Shown here: positions 22,664 through 34,439 of the stretch, piece by piece | How positions within the stretch are numbered: the first letter of the stretch is position 1 | Layout: every line of letters begins with the position of its first letter | The notes under the pieces: generated by a model | Told to the model about the DNA's origin: nothing | The model's input: the letters and a program-made list of their open reading frames with translations, nothing else | Database searches by the model: none | Assembly: GCA_012656075.1 (NCBI GenBank) | Contig: JAAKBF010000171.1 | Coordinates: 496,001-560,000, forward strand | Reading direction: 5' to 3' | Source: Phytophthora hibernalis | Lineage: Eukaryota; Oomycota; Peronosporomycetes; Peronosporales; Peronosporaceae | Length of the DNA: 64,000 bases | Made by a program: the position numbers and the translations under genes

Positions 22664-25256
22664 ATGCGGAGTGACATGGTGCACGATCTGCGCACGAACG
22701 CGACGCAAAACTTGCGTGTTAAGGCGGCCGTACGACAGCCTCCTCCACCCCCAACAAGTAGCGACGAAGGCAGCGACACTTTGGACGTTGGTGTTGGTGT
22801 TAGTAGCGACGAGAAGTGGGTGGATTCGGAGATATCTAGCATAGCGAGCAGCCGCGGAGCCAAGCAAATCCGATCTGAGAGATCATCTCCCGGAACGCGG
22901 CGGGGATTCAAGCGACAACGGCGAGTTGTTTTGGTTGCCCCTCCCACCAGATCCCAATTCGAATCCTGGGGAGAGCTGGAAGACTACCTGCGAAAGTATG
23001 AAAGAGAGACGTACCAGGTGCGGGGTGTATACATGGCGACGGAGACCAATATTGGCAAGCTACTATGTATTATTTGTTATGTATAGCTTCCGCGTCCGAA
23101 CCAACAACAAGGTGGCCGACAGGAACAGGAAGATCCAATCGTTCAGTTCCAAAGCACCATTGGTTCCAGAGGACTGGATTCATTACGGAAGGACTTTTAT
23201 TTGGACGTACGGGGAAGTATATGTCGCGATGCGAGGGCAAGCGGAAACAACAGCGCTCGAGGGACGTGAAGTGTGAGGCACAGGTAATGATTGGTTTCAT
23301 TTGGTTTCAATTGGTCGCAGTTGGGCACAGTTGGTTTCACATTGGTCGATTTGCGTTCAGTTGGGCTAGTTGGTTTGTGTTGGGCTAACTGGACGTGATT
23401 GCTCCCGTTGATCAATGCCTGCGTGGAAGTAGTGGATCCCGTCGGTCCAAAGTTCGCTTGCGGCTTACATTTGCGCGTATGGAGCACAGTCATCCCGTGA
23501 TGAAGCAAACGTTTGATCAGTACCCACATATTAGAACAACAATCGAGCCAAAGGTGCTGTCAACAACATATTGGCGTACTCAACGAGCACTACGTGAGCA
23601 AACCATCCTAGAAAGACGTGCATAATTTCTTTCAATAGCTCAAGAAGCAGGAGCATACAGCTTCGACCAGCGCAAAGAGGTTGAAGCGGTGAATGATCCA
23701 GTTCTCAGATGAAACGGGAATATAGGGCGCATCTTTGTTGACAAGGTCCAGAAGAAGGTATAAGTTTGCTACAGTTGTTGTTTTAAACTAGTAGTGACTT
23801 TGGTATGCTTAGAATGTTGCTACGAGTATTACACTGCAGACGAAAGCATATGCGCGAGCTCTACGAAAGGTTCCCTGAGGTTCGGATGATTGATGCGACG
23901 CATGCCACAAATGCGTCCAAGTCCAAATTATTTTCGATCATGGCGCACGACGCTTTCGGCAAGGAACAATTTGTGCAGCATGCGGTGCTGCAAATGAACC
24001 GTCCAACTTTTTACTGCTCCGGCGGAGTCCAAAATAAACAACCGTGCGTACCCTCGTACAAACTATCGACAAAGACTTCACGGAGATATCCGGGCTCAAG
24101 GTGGCCTTTCCCGATGCCCTCCTGTTTCAATGCCAATTTCATGTTTTGAAGTATAATCAAGAGGAAATTTCTTCGGGAGAGTATGTGTTTACATCATGGC
24201 AGAAGCAGCAGCTTCAAGGGGTCGAGAATCTAATTGTGTACTCGAGGACAGAGCATGAATTCGAAAGATATCGCAAGTATATGCGGCATTTAATGACAGT
24301 CTGTCGAGGCAGTGTGTCGCGTTTGGATTTAGTTTCTCAATTGGTTCAGGCTGGTGCTGATCGTGCTGAGTTGGGTGATAAGTGGGCGGAGTTCGTTGCA
24401 GGTGCTGGAAGTACTGAGTTGGGTGCTGGAAGTACTGATCTGGGTAGTGAGACTGGCGAATTTGCTGAGATTCCTCCACGTCTATTTGATGCATATTTTG
24501 CAAAGAATTGGAAACCTGTCGACGACAAGTGGTGCTCTTTTGAACGTTAAATGCTGTCACCCTTGGCAATAACACGAATAACAGAATTGGGGCCTCGTAG
24601 AAGAAGTTGAAGGAGCTCGTAAATTCCTTGATGGGTGTGGACGAATGTGTTGCGTCGATTATGTGTTACCAGGCCCAAGCAGAGAAAGAATTGCTGGATT
24701 CGGTGTACGATCTTACCTTATTGTTCAATCCCAGGTACAACCGTAGAATGCGATTTCTATCTGATTTGGTTAGCGAGCATGCGTGCGAACTCGTTTACGA
24801 TCAGTACGAGTTTGCGATCAACCGTGCCAAGTACAAGTCCTATGAGCCTGTGTCTGACGTCATTTTGTTTCAGCATGACGCCAAGGAGGAGGATGCGCTG
24901 GACGAGCCTCTGTCGAGATACTCGGTCACTAAACTTAATTGGACCTGCTCATGTATCTACATGAATTCGAGGTTGCTTGCCTGCCGTATTATTTCTTCTG
25001 CAAGGCGCTGAAATACGAGACCGTGATCCCAACCCAACAGTTGGACTTAAGGTGGCTGTTGACAAGTATGCGCACAGATGCTCAGTTGGAGGTTCTAACA
25101 AGGGACCTGTTTGCTTTTTCTCGAGTCTTGCAAGTCTCGAATACAGCTTGGGATAGCAATCGAAAGTTCCGTGAAGCGAACCTTGTTGTGTCTACTATTA
25201 GCGAGCGTGTGAGCGGACTGGAGGTGTGCGAATACAGAGCAGGAATTGTTCCGTGA
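22664..25256 (+). pseudogene. Mutator-like (MULE) transposase relic
   Basis: The N-terminus at 22664 is low complexity (PPPPPTSSDEGSD) and leads to a FAR1-like DNA-binding region (FESWGELEDYLRKYE, then VADRNRKIQSF in another frame). The MULE DDE core starts near 23840: VRMIDATHATNASKSKLFS and HDAFGKEQFVQHAVL hold the first Asp, IDKDFTEI the second, and ALLFQCQFHVLKY follows. A SWIM-like zinc motif lies near 24940 (NWTCSCIYM, with FCKALKYETVIP downstream). At least four frame changes separate these blocks, and two repeat insertions (23283-23394; about 24397-24455) lie inside. No TIRs were identified. The order and spacing match a full-length transposase of about 800 residues. Confidence 0.8.
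23283..23394 (+). repeat. TTGGTTTC-type minisatellite inside the MULE
   Basis: About ten irregular copies of (A/G)TTGG(G/T) spaced 8-12 bp, such as ATTGGTTTCATTTGGTTTCA and AGTTGGGCACAGTTGGTTTC. It replaces the region after the CEAQ Cys motif of the transposase. Confidence 0.7.
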
Positions 25257-25314
25257 AGCGAACCATTGTGTCTAGCGTGTGAGCGGACTGGAGGTGTGCG
25301 AATACAGAGCAGGA
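25169..25314 (+). repeat. Imperfect tandem duplication at the MULE 3' end
   Basis: The unit starting CCGTGAAGCGAACC at 25169 recurs at 25251. The second copy lacks about 17 bp (TACTATTAGCGAG-type segment) but is otherwise near identical through GAATACAGAGCAGGA. It duplicates the last codons of the transposase relic. Confidence 0.85.
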
Positions 25315-26267
25315 GCGCTTGTTAGTCTCATATGGTTGTTTTAGTGCCCAGTTAGGCACCGATGTCTCGTCACATCCTTCTTGCCATACATATTGCACAC
25401 GTCATAGTCCTGAAATACATGCATACATGCATATTCGAAAGTTCTATATCGTTCTATACTTAAAGTACTGAAATATCACGGCCAGGCCTCCTTAATTGTT
25501 GGAAATTCTACGTGAAATCCCAAATCTCCCACTCAAAATTGAAATCAACCGGGGCTTGGTATGGGCCTTTACACTGGATGCACCGGTACGCTGGCTTCCA
25601 AGTACGCGCGAGTCGCCTGGCGCCTGCATTTCAAAAGCATAGCAACCTACTTTGAAATGGAACAGAGGGTTCGGTAGCGCTTACTCCTCAACTCTGCAGA
25701 GTACTTCCGCCGGGTTGACTACTCTACCGGTACTTGACAATGAGCGTTTAACAAAGAATTCGAATTTTTCCTAGTCATGCAGGGGTCTACAATACAGGTA
25801 TGTCTCACGACGATGCACATGCTCACAGGACTAAAATACAGTATATGTATGAGCGACTACAGCTTGTACAGTACTATGGTAGTACATGTACATGTAGTAT
25901 CGATGTCAACATATCCTAAGGTAGTGATTTACCGGATATTTTTGTTGTGAGAAACACCCGCGTATGGGATAAACCCGCGTATGGGCTCAGGTTATCCGAT
26001 CACAGATCAGCAAATCACTACACTATGCTTTCACTGTTAACGAATACAGCAGTATTTATCACTTCTCCAATAGCGCGTGCACCACCAGTCGGTCGCCCCG
26101 CTTGACTCTAGGGGAGTGAAGATGGGAGAAGACATATATCCATCGTTTGTACATGAACAAGATGAAGAAGCTGGGGTAAGACGAAGAATTTAGAGAAGAG
26201 TATGAATCCCGGTCGACTGGGTGACATAAATGGAGCGGCGTAGTTACTTCTCCGGAGGGGTGTATCC
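25315..26267. other. No recognisable gene
   Basis: AT-rich, stop-rich sequence with no long frames. I see nothing to annotate before the MITE at 26272. Confidence 0.4.
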
Positions 26268-26271
26268 TTAA

Positions 26272-26530
26272 CCCTTTAACTACCAGAGAATTTTGGAGGT
26301 CCGCAGCGGACCTCTAAGAGATTCATAGTGAAACTCATATGTTTTGCCGTCATTATCTGCCAACATTCTGGGGATGTGTTCGTAGGGGTCCGCAGCGGTC
26401 CCATAAGCCATGCGTGTCCCGTCTATGCCGGCTCCATGGTGAAGTTTTGATCAATAGGAAACTTGTATGAGGATGTTAGAGGTCCGATGCGGTCCTCTAA
26501 CGCGTACATTTTTGTCTGGTAGTGAAAGGG
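26272..26530. mobile_element. piggyBac-type MITE (259 bp)
   Basis: The left flank is TTAA (26268-26271), followed by the inverted end CCCTTTAACTACCAG. The right end is CTGGTAGTGAAAGGG, followed by TTAG (26531-26534). The TTAA target and CCCTTT ends are piggyBac hallmarks. The interior holds three short palindromes built on GGTCCGCAGCGGACC, near 26310, 26390 and 26485. No coding content. Confidence 0.82.
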
Positions 26531-27370
26531 TTAGCAAAAATATCAGGTAACTTGAAAATTATAAGCGGTTAGCCGACCATGGATGGTTGTTAGTGTTCGG
26601 TGCAAGAATGTAACACACTAATCCGTACAATATAACAAGAAGCATTGGAGGGAATTAAATGAGCAGTTCTGTGAGGAGCCGGTATTACATGCGCACACTC
26701 TGGAAGGAGAGCTAGCAAGTGTATGGATGCCGGTATGTTAAAGGAAAGTCTTCTGAAATAAGAAATCTTCTGTTCAATAAAAGAAGATAAAATAAGAAAA
26801 ATAGGATCTTCTTTTAATGAGCATATGGATCCACTAGTCCTTTGTCAGCTCCATCGATTGCCAGCACTCGATCCGGTTGATAAGATCTCGAGGTCGGGAC
26901 AAAAGAAAAATTCCGCCAGATCTTCTTTTCCATTATAAGGGATAAGCGTTGAACAAAAGAACACTTAACATTCTCGAAGGGAGAGAGAAGGGGAATTTGC
27001 AAGCGTACTTAAGATGGAAATTGAAGGCGGTCACAGATAATATTATTCGCTTCATTGGTGTGGACCACCATTTGGTATCGACGGTTTCAAACAAAGACAA
27101 AAGTGTCGGTAGATTTACTCTGCAGACACAGGGTTCCGAAACCCGGGTTTCTCAAGCATGGAGGTGGGTGGAGTCAAATGCCGGGTGGTTGGGTTTGGGT
27201 ATTTCATTTCCTAGTCCCTGTCGCTCGTTTTATAGTACCAACAAAATTGTATTTTTGATTTTTAACCCCTCCGCAACCAAGACTATATAATATACCGTGT
27301 CGCAGTTTGAAACATGCTGTATGTACGGCATGTTACACTAGAAATGGCTAGGAAACGACGATTTTTGTAC
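26531..27370. other. No recognisable gene; GATCTTCTT/AAGAAGAT motifs
   Basis: The region 26747-26940 has several GATCTTCTTTT and AAAAGAAGAT motifs in both orientations, and similar motifs occur at 40710-40800. They may be ends of another small element, but I cannot pair them. The frame at 26949-27290 shows nothing recognisable. Confidence 0.3.
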
Positions 27371-27506
27371 AAACTTGAAGATAAACCGGTTTAGTTACAA
27401 AAAGTACAGGTACCGGTTTGCCGTATGTGCACAGGGATATGTGGTGGTAGTCCATAAACATGAACCAGGTTGTGTGTATTTCAGAGAATGTCTGTTCCGA
27501 ATTCCC

Positions 27507-29185
27507 CCTCCCCCGATGGATTCATTCATTTTCAAAAAGAGCACCGATGAAGCGACCACGAACCTCGCTCCTGAAAGACCACAAAAATTCCTGCGCCAAC
27601 TGGAGGGAAGAGACCCAAAGATCGTGTGCGGCTCAGCCTTGAGCACCAAGCGTAACTGGCTAAGCGTCGACAGGAGGACGTGCACTACAAGGAGGAGTCG
27701 GTCCCTGCGTCTGATGCGGCGCCTACCGCTACGAAGAATGTACCAGGCGTGATCGCTGCACCTGAGGCGGCACCTGCCGCGCATGACAGTGTACCAGCTG
27801 CGTCAATGGGGGTGCATCACTGTTAGGAAAGCAGAGGGGCGCCAAGAAGCCAATCAAGGGGTGTCTTCCGGTTCTACGACTCTCTCGGTACGGTAAGCAG
27901 CCAAAACTAAAGGCCAAAATGCATCGCTCTGCTCTCTATGCTAAGGAGGTTGCCGCTGCTGCTGCCTCTGCAGAACAAAACGACTACGATGATGAAGATT
28001 ATGAAGAAAAAGGTGTTGTTGCAAAAGCGTTGGTGACGGGGAAACGGACAAGTGGACAAGGAAGGCTGCGTCGAAAAAGACTACAGCAGCCAAGGGTACG
28101 ACGAAGAAGGTGGTCTAAAAAAGAAGGCAAGCACGACCAAGCCATCAGCGCGACAAATTGCTAAGGAGCAAGAGGAGATCGCTGCCCAGGAGCTTGCGGT
28201 GGAGAAGGAATCTGGACGGCGAAAGGTGAGTGATGCTGAATCCCGAGCTGTGTTGGTACCGAAGGCGATAGCTTAACGTCACGCCGCAGAAGACGCAGCT
28301 CAAGCAAATAAGACGAAAGACAAAGCGGCAAAGAAGAAGAAGAATAAAGAGGCAAAAGAGGCAAAGAAAAACGAAGGTATTGCCCGCAAGCGTCGTGATG
28401 AACTAACTAAGATAGCAGCTGCTACAAACCGCAATGCAGTTGGTGGTGCTGCTGGTATGAAGGAAAAGAAACCCCGGACTACGCTCGACAAACCGGCGCG
28501 TCAAGTAGCGTCAAGTCATCGACCACTAGGCTCACCACGTCGAGACACCGGTTCCCAGATTTGTACGATGGACCGTCAGGCCCCACCGATGCTGTACTAA
28601 GCATTGCAGACTCTCAAGTTGTTTTTTCTTGCCAATGACGTTTTGGAAGAGAGTGGAGCGTGAATGAAACCGATTTTACGACCAGAATTTGGAGAAACGG
28701 ATTGAGCGCATGTGGACAAAGCAACCCGAGCCGAATAAACGAGCAAAACCTGAGATGCTCGATCTTGAGCTACGACGACACAAACATATCAACGCTGTTG
28801 ATGTTAAGTGTAAGTACCCATTTTTGTAAACAAATCCGGTTTCTAATCCTAATTAGAAACAGATGAAATTGGTTAGAACTTGGTATTAGAATAACTGGAT
28901 TTAAGAGATGCAATTGAGTGGCAACCTAACCTGCAGGCCAACAAAGGAAAAGATAACCAACCGAATGACGAGTTGGTGACGGCACTTACTTTTGAATTAG
29001 CCGCCCCGTCTGACGGTTAAATACACACCACAACGGCCAAGACAATAACAAAAGCCTATGAAATTCTACAGTGCATTGTATCAATCATTTCGCGAATGTT
29101 GTGTCCTCACAAAAGACGCTTCTCGGATCATTGGAGTACAGTTTCGATTGGGACAATTCCTGCGGGAACGTTTGGTGATTTCGAA
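27507..29185 (+). pseudogene. piggyBac-family transposase, N-terminal half
   Basis: A long Lys/Ala-rich leader (27919-28500, for example AKKKKNKEAKEAKKNEG), in three frames, precedes a recognisable N-terminal transposase region. A block beginning FWKRVERE lies near 28640, followed by RFYDQNLEKRIERMW and QPEPNKRAKPEMLDLEL, then HKHINAVDV near 28795. After an insertion-like gap, LCPHKRRFSDHW and GTIPAGTFGDF occur near 29100-29180. These match the DDE_Tnp_1_7 N-terminus of oomycete piggyBac proteins as I remember them. The DDD catalytic core and Cys-rich tail are absent. Stops at 28276 and near 28600 break it. Confidence 0.6.
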
Positions 29186-30087
29186 GACCGTCATTGTGGC
29201 ATATTCTGACGGAGCTCTCGCGTGGCTTCAGATGGACAATTGAGAGCTCTTAAACGCGATCATTTGCCTGGTGGAGTCTCGAGTTCTATTGTCACGGGAA
29301 TGACACCGACCCCAACATACGTGAAACGGTACGCTCAGTGGCAAAATCTTCGAGGTCCGTACGAGTGTCATGCAAGATGACATGTAATACGCTGAAATGA
29401 AGACGACGGTGATACTGCGCGCCTCTGCTAGTTGACCGTCGAGTCGTGGAGGAAGGGATAAATCGTTTATGGTATCTCCGTGTGCAAGCTTCTCGACTGG
29501 TCTTGCCTCTAATAGAGCAGTGTCCATACCGTTTGGCGGTGCCTTCGCTGTGGTCGCTACAGGAGGGCATTTAGCGATGTGGAGCCTTCGAGATTGCCGC
29601 CTGTTGCAGAAGTCGACGTAGCCGCATTATTTGCACTTGACCCAACGACAATTTGATCTACGGGTTCCAGTTCTCGACCAGGTATAGCTAGTGCTGCCTC
29701 GATTGATCTCACTGCTGGACCGGCTAATCCTCCACCGCCAGTGGTGCTTGCTGTATTTGCATCACGACCCGGTGATCCCATTGATATGATCGGCGACCTC
29801 CAGGAAGACTTCGATCGATATGCGTCTCGAAAAGCGTAGATGGGGCGGTAAAGTGGAGATTTAGCCACAACACTCCATATAATTGATGCCAAGTTACCTC
29901 AGATAATGCATGATGTATATATTATATATTATATTGCACATTGCACTTTGTGGCCTTGCTTGCTGGCCTGACCCCCAGCTAGAAAGGTATTACAAAAGCC
30001 GCTCCTAGTGTGCCCGATTTGCAGTCTGGACGCCAGGTTCTGTTATGTTTTTGTAATATGTATCATCCAAGCAGGGTCGACCACGCG
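29186..30087. other. No recognisable gene
   Basis: Fragmented frames only. A plus-strand stretch near 29765-29840 reads GDPIDMIGDLQEDFDRYASR and a minus-strand frame covers 29557-29892. Neither is assignable. Positions 29908-29930 are a TATATTATA run. Confidence 0.35.
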
Positions 30088-30205
30088 GTTATTGACCAAT
30101 TGGTTTGTTTCGTGTTCCTACAGAAGTGTTTGCATTTCAGCCCACGGGAAGAGCGGATAAGGTCAGGATCGTGCTACTGATCGCAGTCTGTGTCTCAGTT
30201 GTTCG
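30088..30205 (+). repeat. Dispersed repeat, copy 1
   Basis: This block (TATTGACCAATTGGTTTGTT through GATCGCAGTCTGTGTCTCAG) is partly repeated at 40818-40910 (left part) and 42703-42740 (right part). It may be part of an LTR or a small element. I could not define its ends. Confidence 0.6.
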
Positions 30206-33200
30206 CGGTTAAGTCTGATTCTAAACCGCGACAACTTGTCGAGCAACGGCTTGCTCAGAGCCGACGCTCGCTTGTTTCATGACCTCGTGGCGCCCTTTTG
30301 TCGGACTAATCTAATATCTTACAAATTGTATCTTTACATTCAACAGAATCAAAGATTTCTATCGCACGCAGCTTATCTTCATATATGTACGAATACATTG
30401 TCATTGCGTGCAGCTTACGCTTCCTTCTTTGGCACAATGTGAATTGGTTGGCTGGCAACGAGCCAACTCTGCGTTGTTAAGTTCCTCCACTGGCAACATA
30501 AAGTCTGGCCGTTATAACAAGAAACTAAAGCCATTTCAATTTAAACCAATCTGATTGGTTAAATATTGCGGGAAAATCTAATAAAACAGCCGTTATGACA
30601 GGTAAATATCGGTACAGTCAATTAGGTAGTAGACCGTTGTATGGGGAAAATCCTCCAGTATACATGCAATACGGAAGGAAAGTGGACAGTTTGTTAACCG
30701 GTCCAAGTTTGACCGGGTCGGCAAACCGGGGTTTCTGCCTCGAGACGGAATCTGGCAGTCGATAATCTCCTCAGAGAATAGCACAGAGCGTTCAAGTACG
30801 AGCAATTCGGAGCTGTCCACGGAGCCAGGATCGACAGAATGTTTATTTATGACGCGCCAACCCAACCCACCCGAGGCTGTCATGCGCTCGGTTGAGCTTC
30901 GGGGATACGTCGTGCGGCTCGAATGCCCTCAAGAACTGGATGCTGCATAGTGGGACGGGCCCATATATGCCAAGCTCGAGGAGCCCAGACGCCTTCGTTC
31001 CGGCTTCGACAGCCCTTTCGTCGTGGACGACTCGGTCCAGCGGCCAGGGTGGCTGTGTACGCTGATTCACCACAGATGATGCTCGGGACCGTCGCGGAGA
31101 CGCTTCAGACCCAGATGACTCGGTAGTAATTCCGTACGGCCGCCTCACCCTACCCTCGGAGGACCTGTCCGCAGAGTTGCGCGACCGTCGGCTCCTGATG
31201 CTGAATAAGTTTGTGTGATTTAAAACTTCTTTCGAGCTCGCTGGCGACGGAAGTGCAGCTCTTGAGTTTGTTAAGGCGTCGCTGGACGTATATTTGGTCG
31301 GTCAAGTCGTAGCTTATCTACCTTGCGCACGGCAAAAGTTTTCCACGGCATCCGGTGCTAGCTTAAGATTAACAGCAAACTACATTTGCGTCGTTTCGGT
31401 TCGTCAACCAGCGACAGCTTCGCTGGTCAACGTGGTTCTTCCTTGTAATGCGGCTTGGGAGTCGCAGATTTCTCGCGACGAGTATGCAATTGGCTGGTGC
31501 CTTGGCGTCACGGTATCGTGCAGCCCCAATCGCCGCACATCTCGTTTTCGATCACGTTGGGCGGAACTGGATGTGACTACGCAAGAGGATAGCGATTTAC
31601 AAAGACAACTCCGTGATATTTTTCCCTGCGGTCTCAGACACTACTGTGGGTTTCGGCACAGAACCAATTTCGATCATCACCGAGTTCAGTCGGATCATCA
31701 CTGTTACGCCGCTAGCTTACGTTCGGAAGTTCTTCGGACCAAGAATCCCTATTCAGCGTCGACTGGATGATGATAAAGACAGTGATCCCGACTACCCTGC
31801 CGATGTACTGGCAGTTCGCTTCTCGCGTGGACGGCCATTGCCTCGCGGCATTCCGCCAATTGTGTGCCACGCATCGCCACCACCTGCATCATCTTTCTGG
31901 CTTCCGCGCAGTTCCACGGAGGGCCTTACTACAAGTGAACGTGACACTCGTTTGGACCCGGTGAGCGTTGGCGATGTGACGCAGACCAGGACTACCGCGG
32001 CCGGCGAACCACTGGCGTTGGCGCCGGCGACTTACGAGAGCAATCCGGGCGGTGGTGCATCGAGCATACATGTGGATCCTGTCGGACCCTTGCCGAGCAA
32101 CACTGAGACGATGACAGGGCTTCTAGCGATGGCACAATGAACCCATAATCTTGTTGATTCTACTCAGCGGTGGATTTAACAACAACTTTATCGACCGGCG
32201 CCTATACTACAATCAGTGGATCAGGCCCATGTTCCGTCGAGGGCATCTGGCCGTGATCATTTCGCAGACCACGCGGACGGACAGGCGCATCGTTCTCGTG
32301 AATAACAGAACCAGCAACGCACAAAGTCCCGTCCCACGTTGGAACCCACGGTACCGCAGCCGCAGGGGATCGGGTTCCGAGGCCTCTCTCGCAGTCGGGA
32401 GCGTACTACGCATTTTGGTAAGGACTGGCAACCCTTCCGGTGCCACATTCAAGGTTCTTAGGGTCAGGACCGTCTCAGCGACTGGACGAATTTGATAATC
32501 GAAATGAAGCGCCATGAACGCGAGCGTGGACGCGACGACTACGACAGCTCACGGGTACACCCCAGTGACAAATATGCGGTGCTGAGGCACGGTGTATTCG
32601 GATCAACTGACTGGGAGCTGGAAATTGAGACGCACAGACGCCAGCACCCTACAGCTTCACACCACCCGAGACACGACGACCATACTCCGGCATCCAACCA
32701 CGGTCACGTCTCTCACTCGCGTGGTAGTCACCGAGGCGGCCCCGACCTCGATCAAGCAACGCTCCAGCAAACTATCGACGAACTTTCGGATGGAGCCACG
32801 ACATTTCGACATTCGACGGCTGAGCTGGAAGTGCACCATACGGCCCGCGTCGGTCCAAGATCACAAGGTAAGGAAGTTGATGCTGATTTGACTCGTTTTT
32901 GGCGGATGACACTGTTTGATCGCGTTTTCGGATGTTCAGCACCAGGAATCACGACATAACCGGTACCGCGTCACGATAGTGACAGCCAAAATGATATTCG
33001 CGGTGAATTTTGGGACGCGTCCACTTGATCACTTTCTCTCGCCTGTTGCGCAGAGTGGAGGGCGCCGTTCGGTGACGCACGATTCAGCTGCCTGGAGAGA
33101 CGGTGAGACGGTCCCGCCCGCCTACATTGTTTCGATACCTGATTTGCGCCTTGCGCTTTGGAGGATTCACGAAGCTGCTGTGGAATGGTACCTCGGCCAG

Positions 33201-33960
33201 TTGACGAGGTGTTCCACATCGTCCATGGAGACTCATTGACTGATTAGTTGAACCACGCCTTAGAAGACTTGGTGTAGGCTACCATTTATCTATACACGCA
33301 CGTTTTCACGCAGTTGTTTCAGGCTAGCCGCGAGAATCGTCATGCTTCTTCTCTCACCTCAGAGGCTCGGTCGCTATTGACCCACGATCCTTCTGATAAC
33401 ATCTGATTGGTTCGCCACGTGATCAACAATGATTTCGTGGCTACATGGGCTCGCCAGCAAGACCAAGGTCGCCATCGTAACACCGATCACCTTGCACGAT
33501 CGGCCGCCTCCTGTGGCCCCCAGCAGCAGAATCGATCTACAGTACCGCCAGCTGTCCTAGCACAGGTTCCTCGGCAGAACGGGAAATCGATATGCTTGCG
33601 TATCCAGATGAAGAAAGACTGTGATTTCCCGGTGTGCAAGCATGCTTACACGCTTGTCGCCCTTCCAAACGAAGTGGTTCAGATTCTGAAAACCAAGCAT
33701 GGCGATCTGAAGGAAGGACACACAACCAGTCAGGTCTGATGTCGCGGAGGCATCTCCCAGCTAATTGATTTGAATTCCACATTGAGTTCAGCTGCTGACA
33801 CGCCTCGTATTAGATTTGACCAACCTGCGTTGGTATATCTCCGTCCCTCCCACCCATCTGCCACAGCGGTCGAATCCTCATCTCTGATTATGGCATTTGA
33901 CATATGATCCCGGGTATCCCCCGCCATAAGCTCGCATGCCCGCTGTGTGTGGTCATCCCT
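30206..33960 (+). other. Unassigned ORF region upstream of RNase H
   Basis: Several plus-strand frames lie in series: 31294-31770, 31613-32140 (175 codons, Pro/Ser-rich, with an acidic DDDKDSDPDYPADVL segment), 32492-32959 (His/Arg-rich) and 33407-33739. None shows a motif I can name. Their strand and position directly before RNase H and reverse transcriptase suggest gag-like or ORF1-like parts of a retroelement, but that is inference from position alone. Confidence 0.35.
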
Positions 33961-33964
33961 CAAT

Positions 33965-34437
33965 AACATGCCATGGTGGGCAGTCTGTGCCGCTCATACA
34001 GGTGGTACCAACAACGAGATGGAGGCCAAAGGGTTACTCATGGAACTCCAATGGCTGTATATCCACCACCGCCAGACCCTAATTGAAGTATAGGCGACTC
34101 GGCTGTGATCGTGAACTCGGCATTGGCTTCGTACCGGATCCAATCACCAAACCTGACGCCATTAACCCAAGAAATTCGCAGGCTCCTGTTCAGCCTGCGG
34201 CAAGTAGAGATGGTGGTGGCGCCCAGAGCATTCAACGATGCGGCTGACGTATTGTGCAATTGGATCATGGATCACGCCATTGACAAGGACGCACACGTGT
34301 CTGCAGAAATCTGGCCATGGCCCCTTCAGTCGAGCCTGTCGCTCGATCATATCACACTTGGATGCCCTCCAGTTTTACTGTTGATACCACAGGATGACTT
34401 TGACTTTTTCGTTGGCGAACTTGCTGGTCCATGGTAA
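33965..34437 (+). pseudogene. Retroelement RNase H domain
   Basis: The domain shows the RNase H carboxylate pattern: TNNEMEAKGLLMELQWLY (catalytic Glu) near 34010, an ADSAVIVNSALASYR equivalent near 34095 (Asp; one frame change and a stop just before it), and RAFNDAADVLCNWIMD near 34230-34275 (last Asp in the N-x-A-D motif). This enzyme removes the RNA strand of the RNA-DNA hybrid during reverse transcription. Unusually, it lies upstream of the reverse transcriptase at 35.1 kb. It may belong to a different, truncated element. Confidence 0.65.
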
Positions 34438-34439
34438 TG

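Noticed and set aside
24189..24575. 128-codon minus-strand frame
   Set aside because: Shadow of the MULE transposase. Its apparent peptide repeat comes from the plus-strand AGSTELG repeat.
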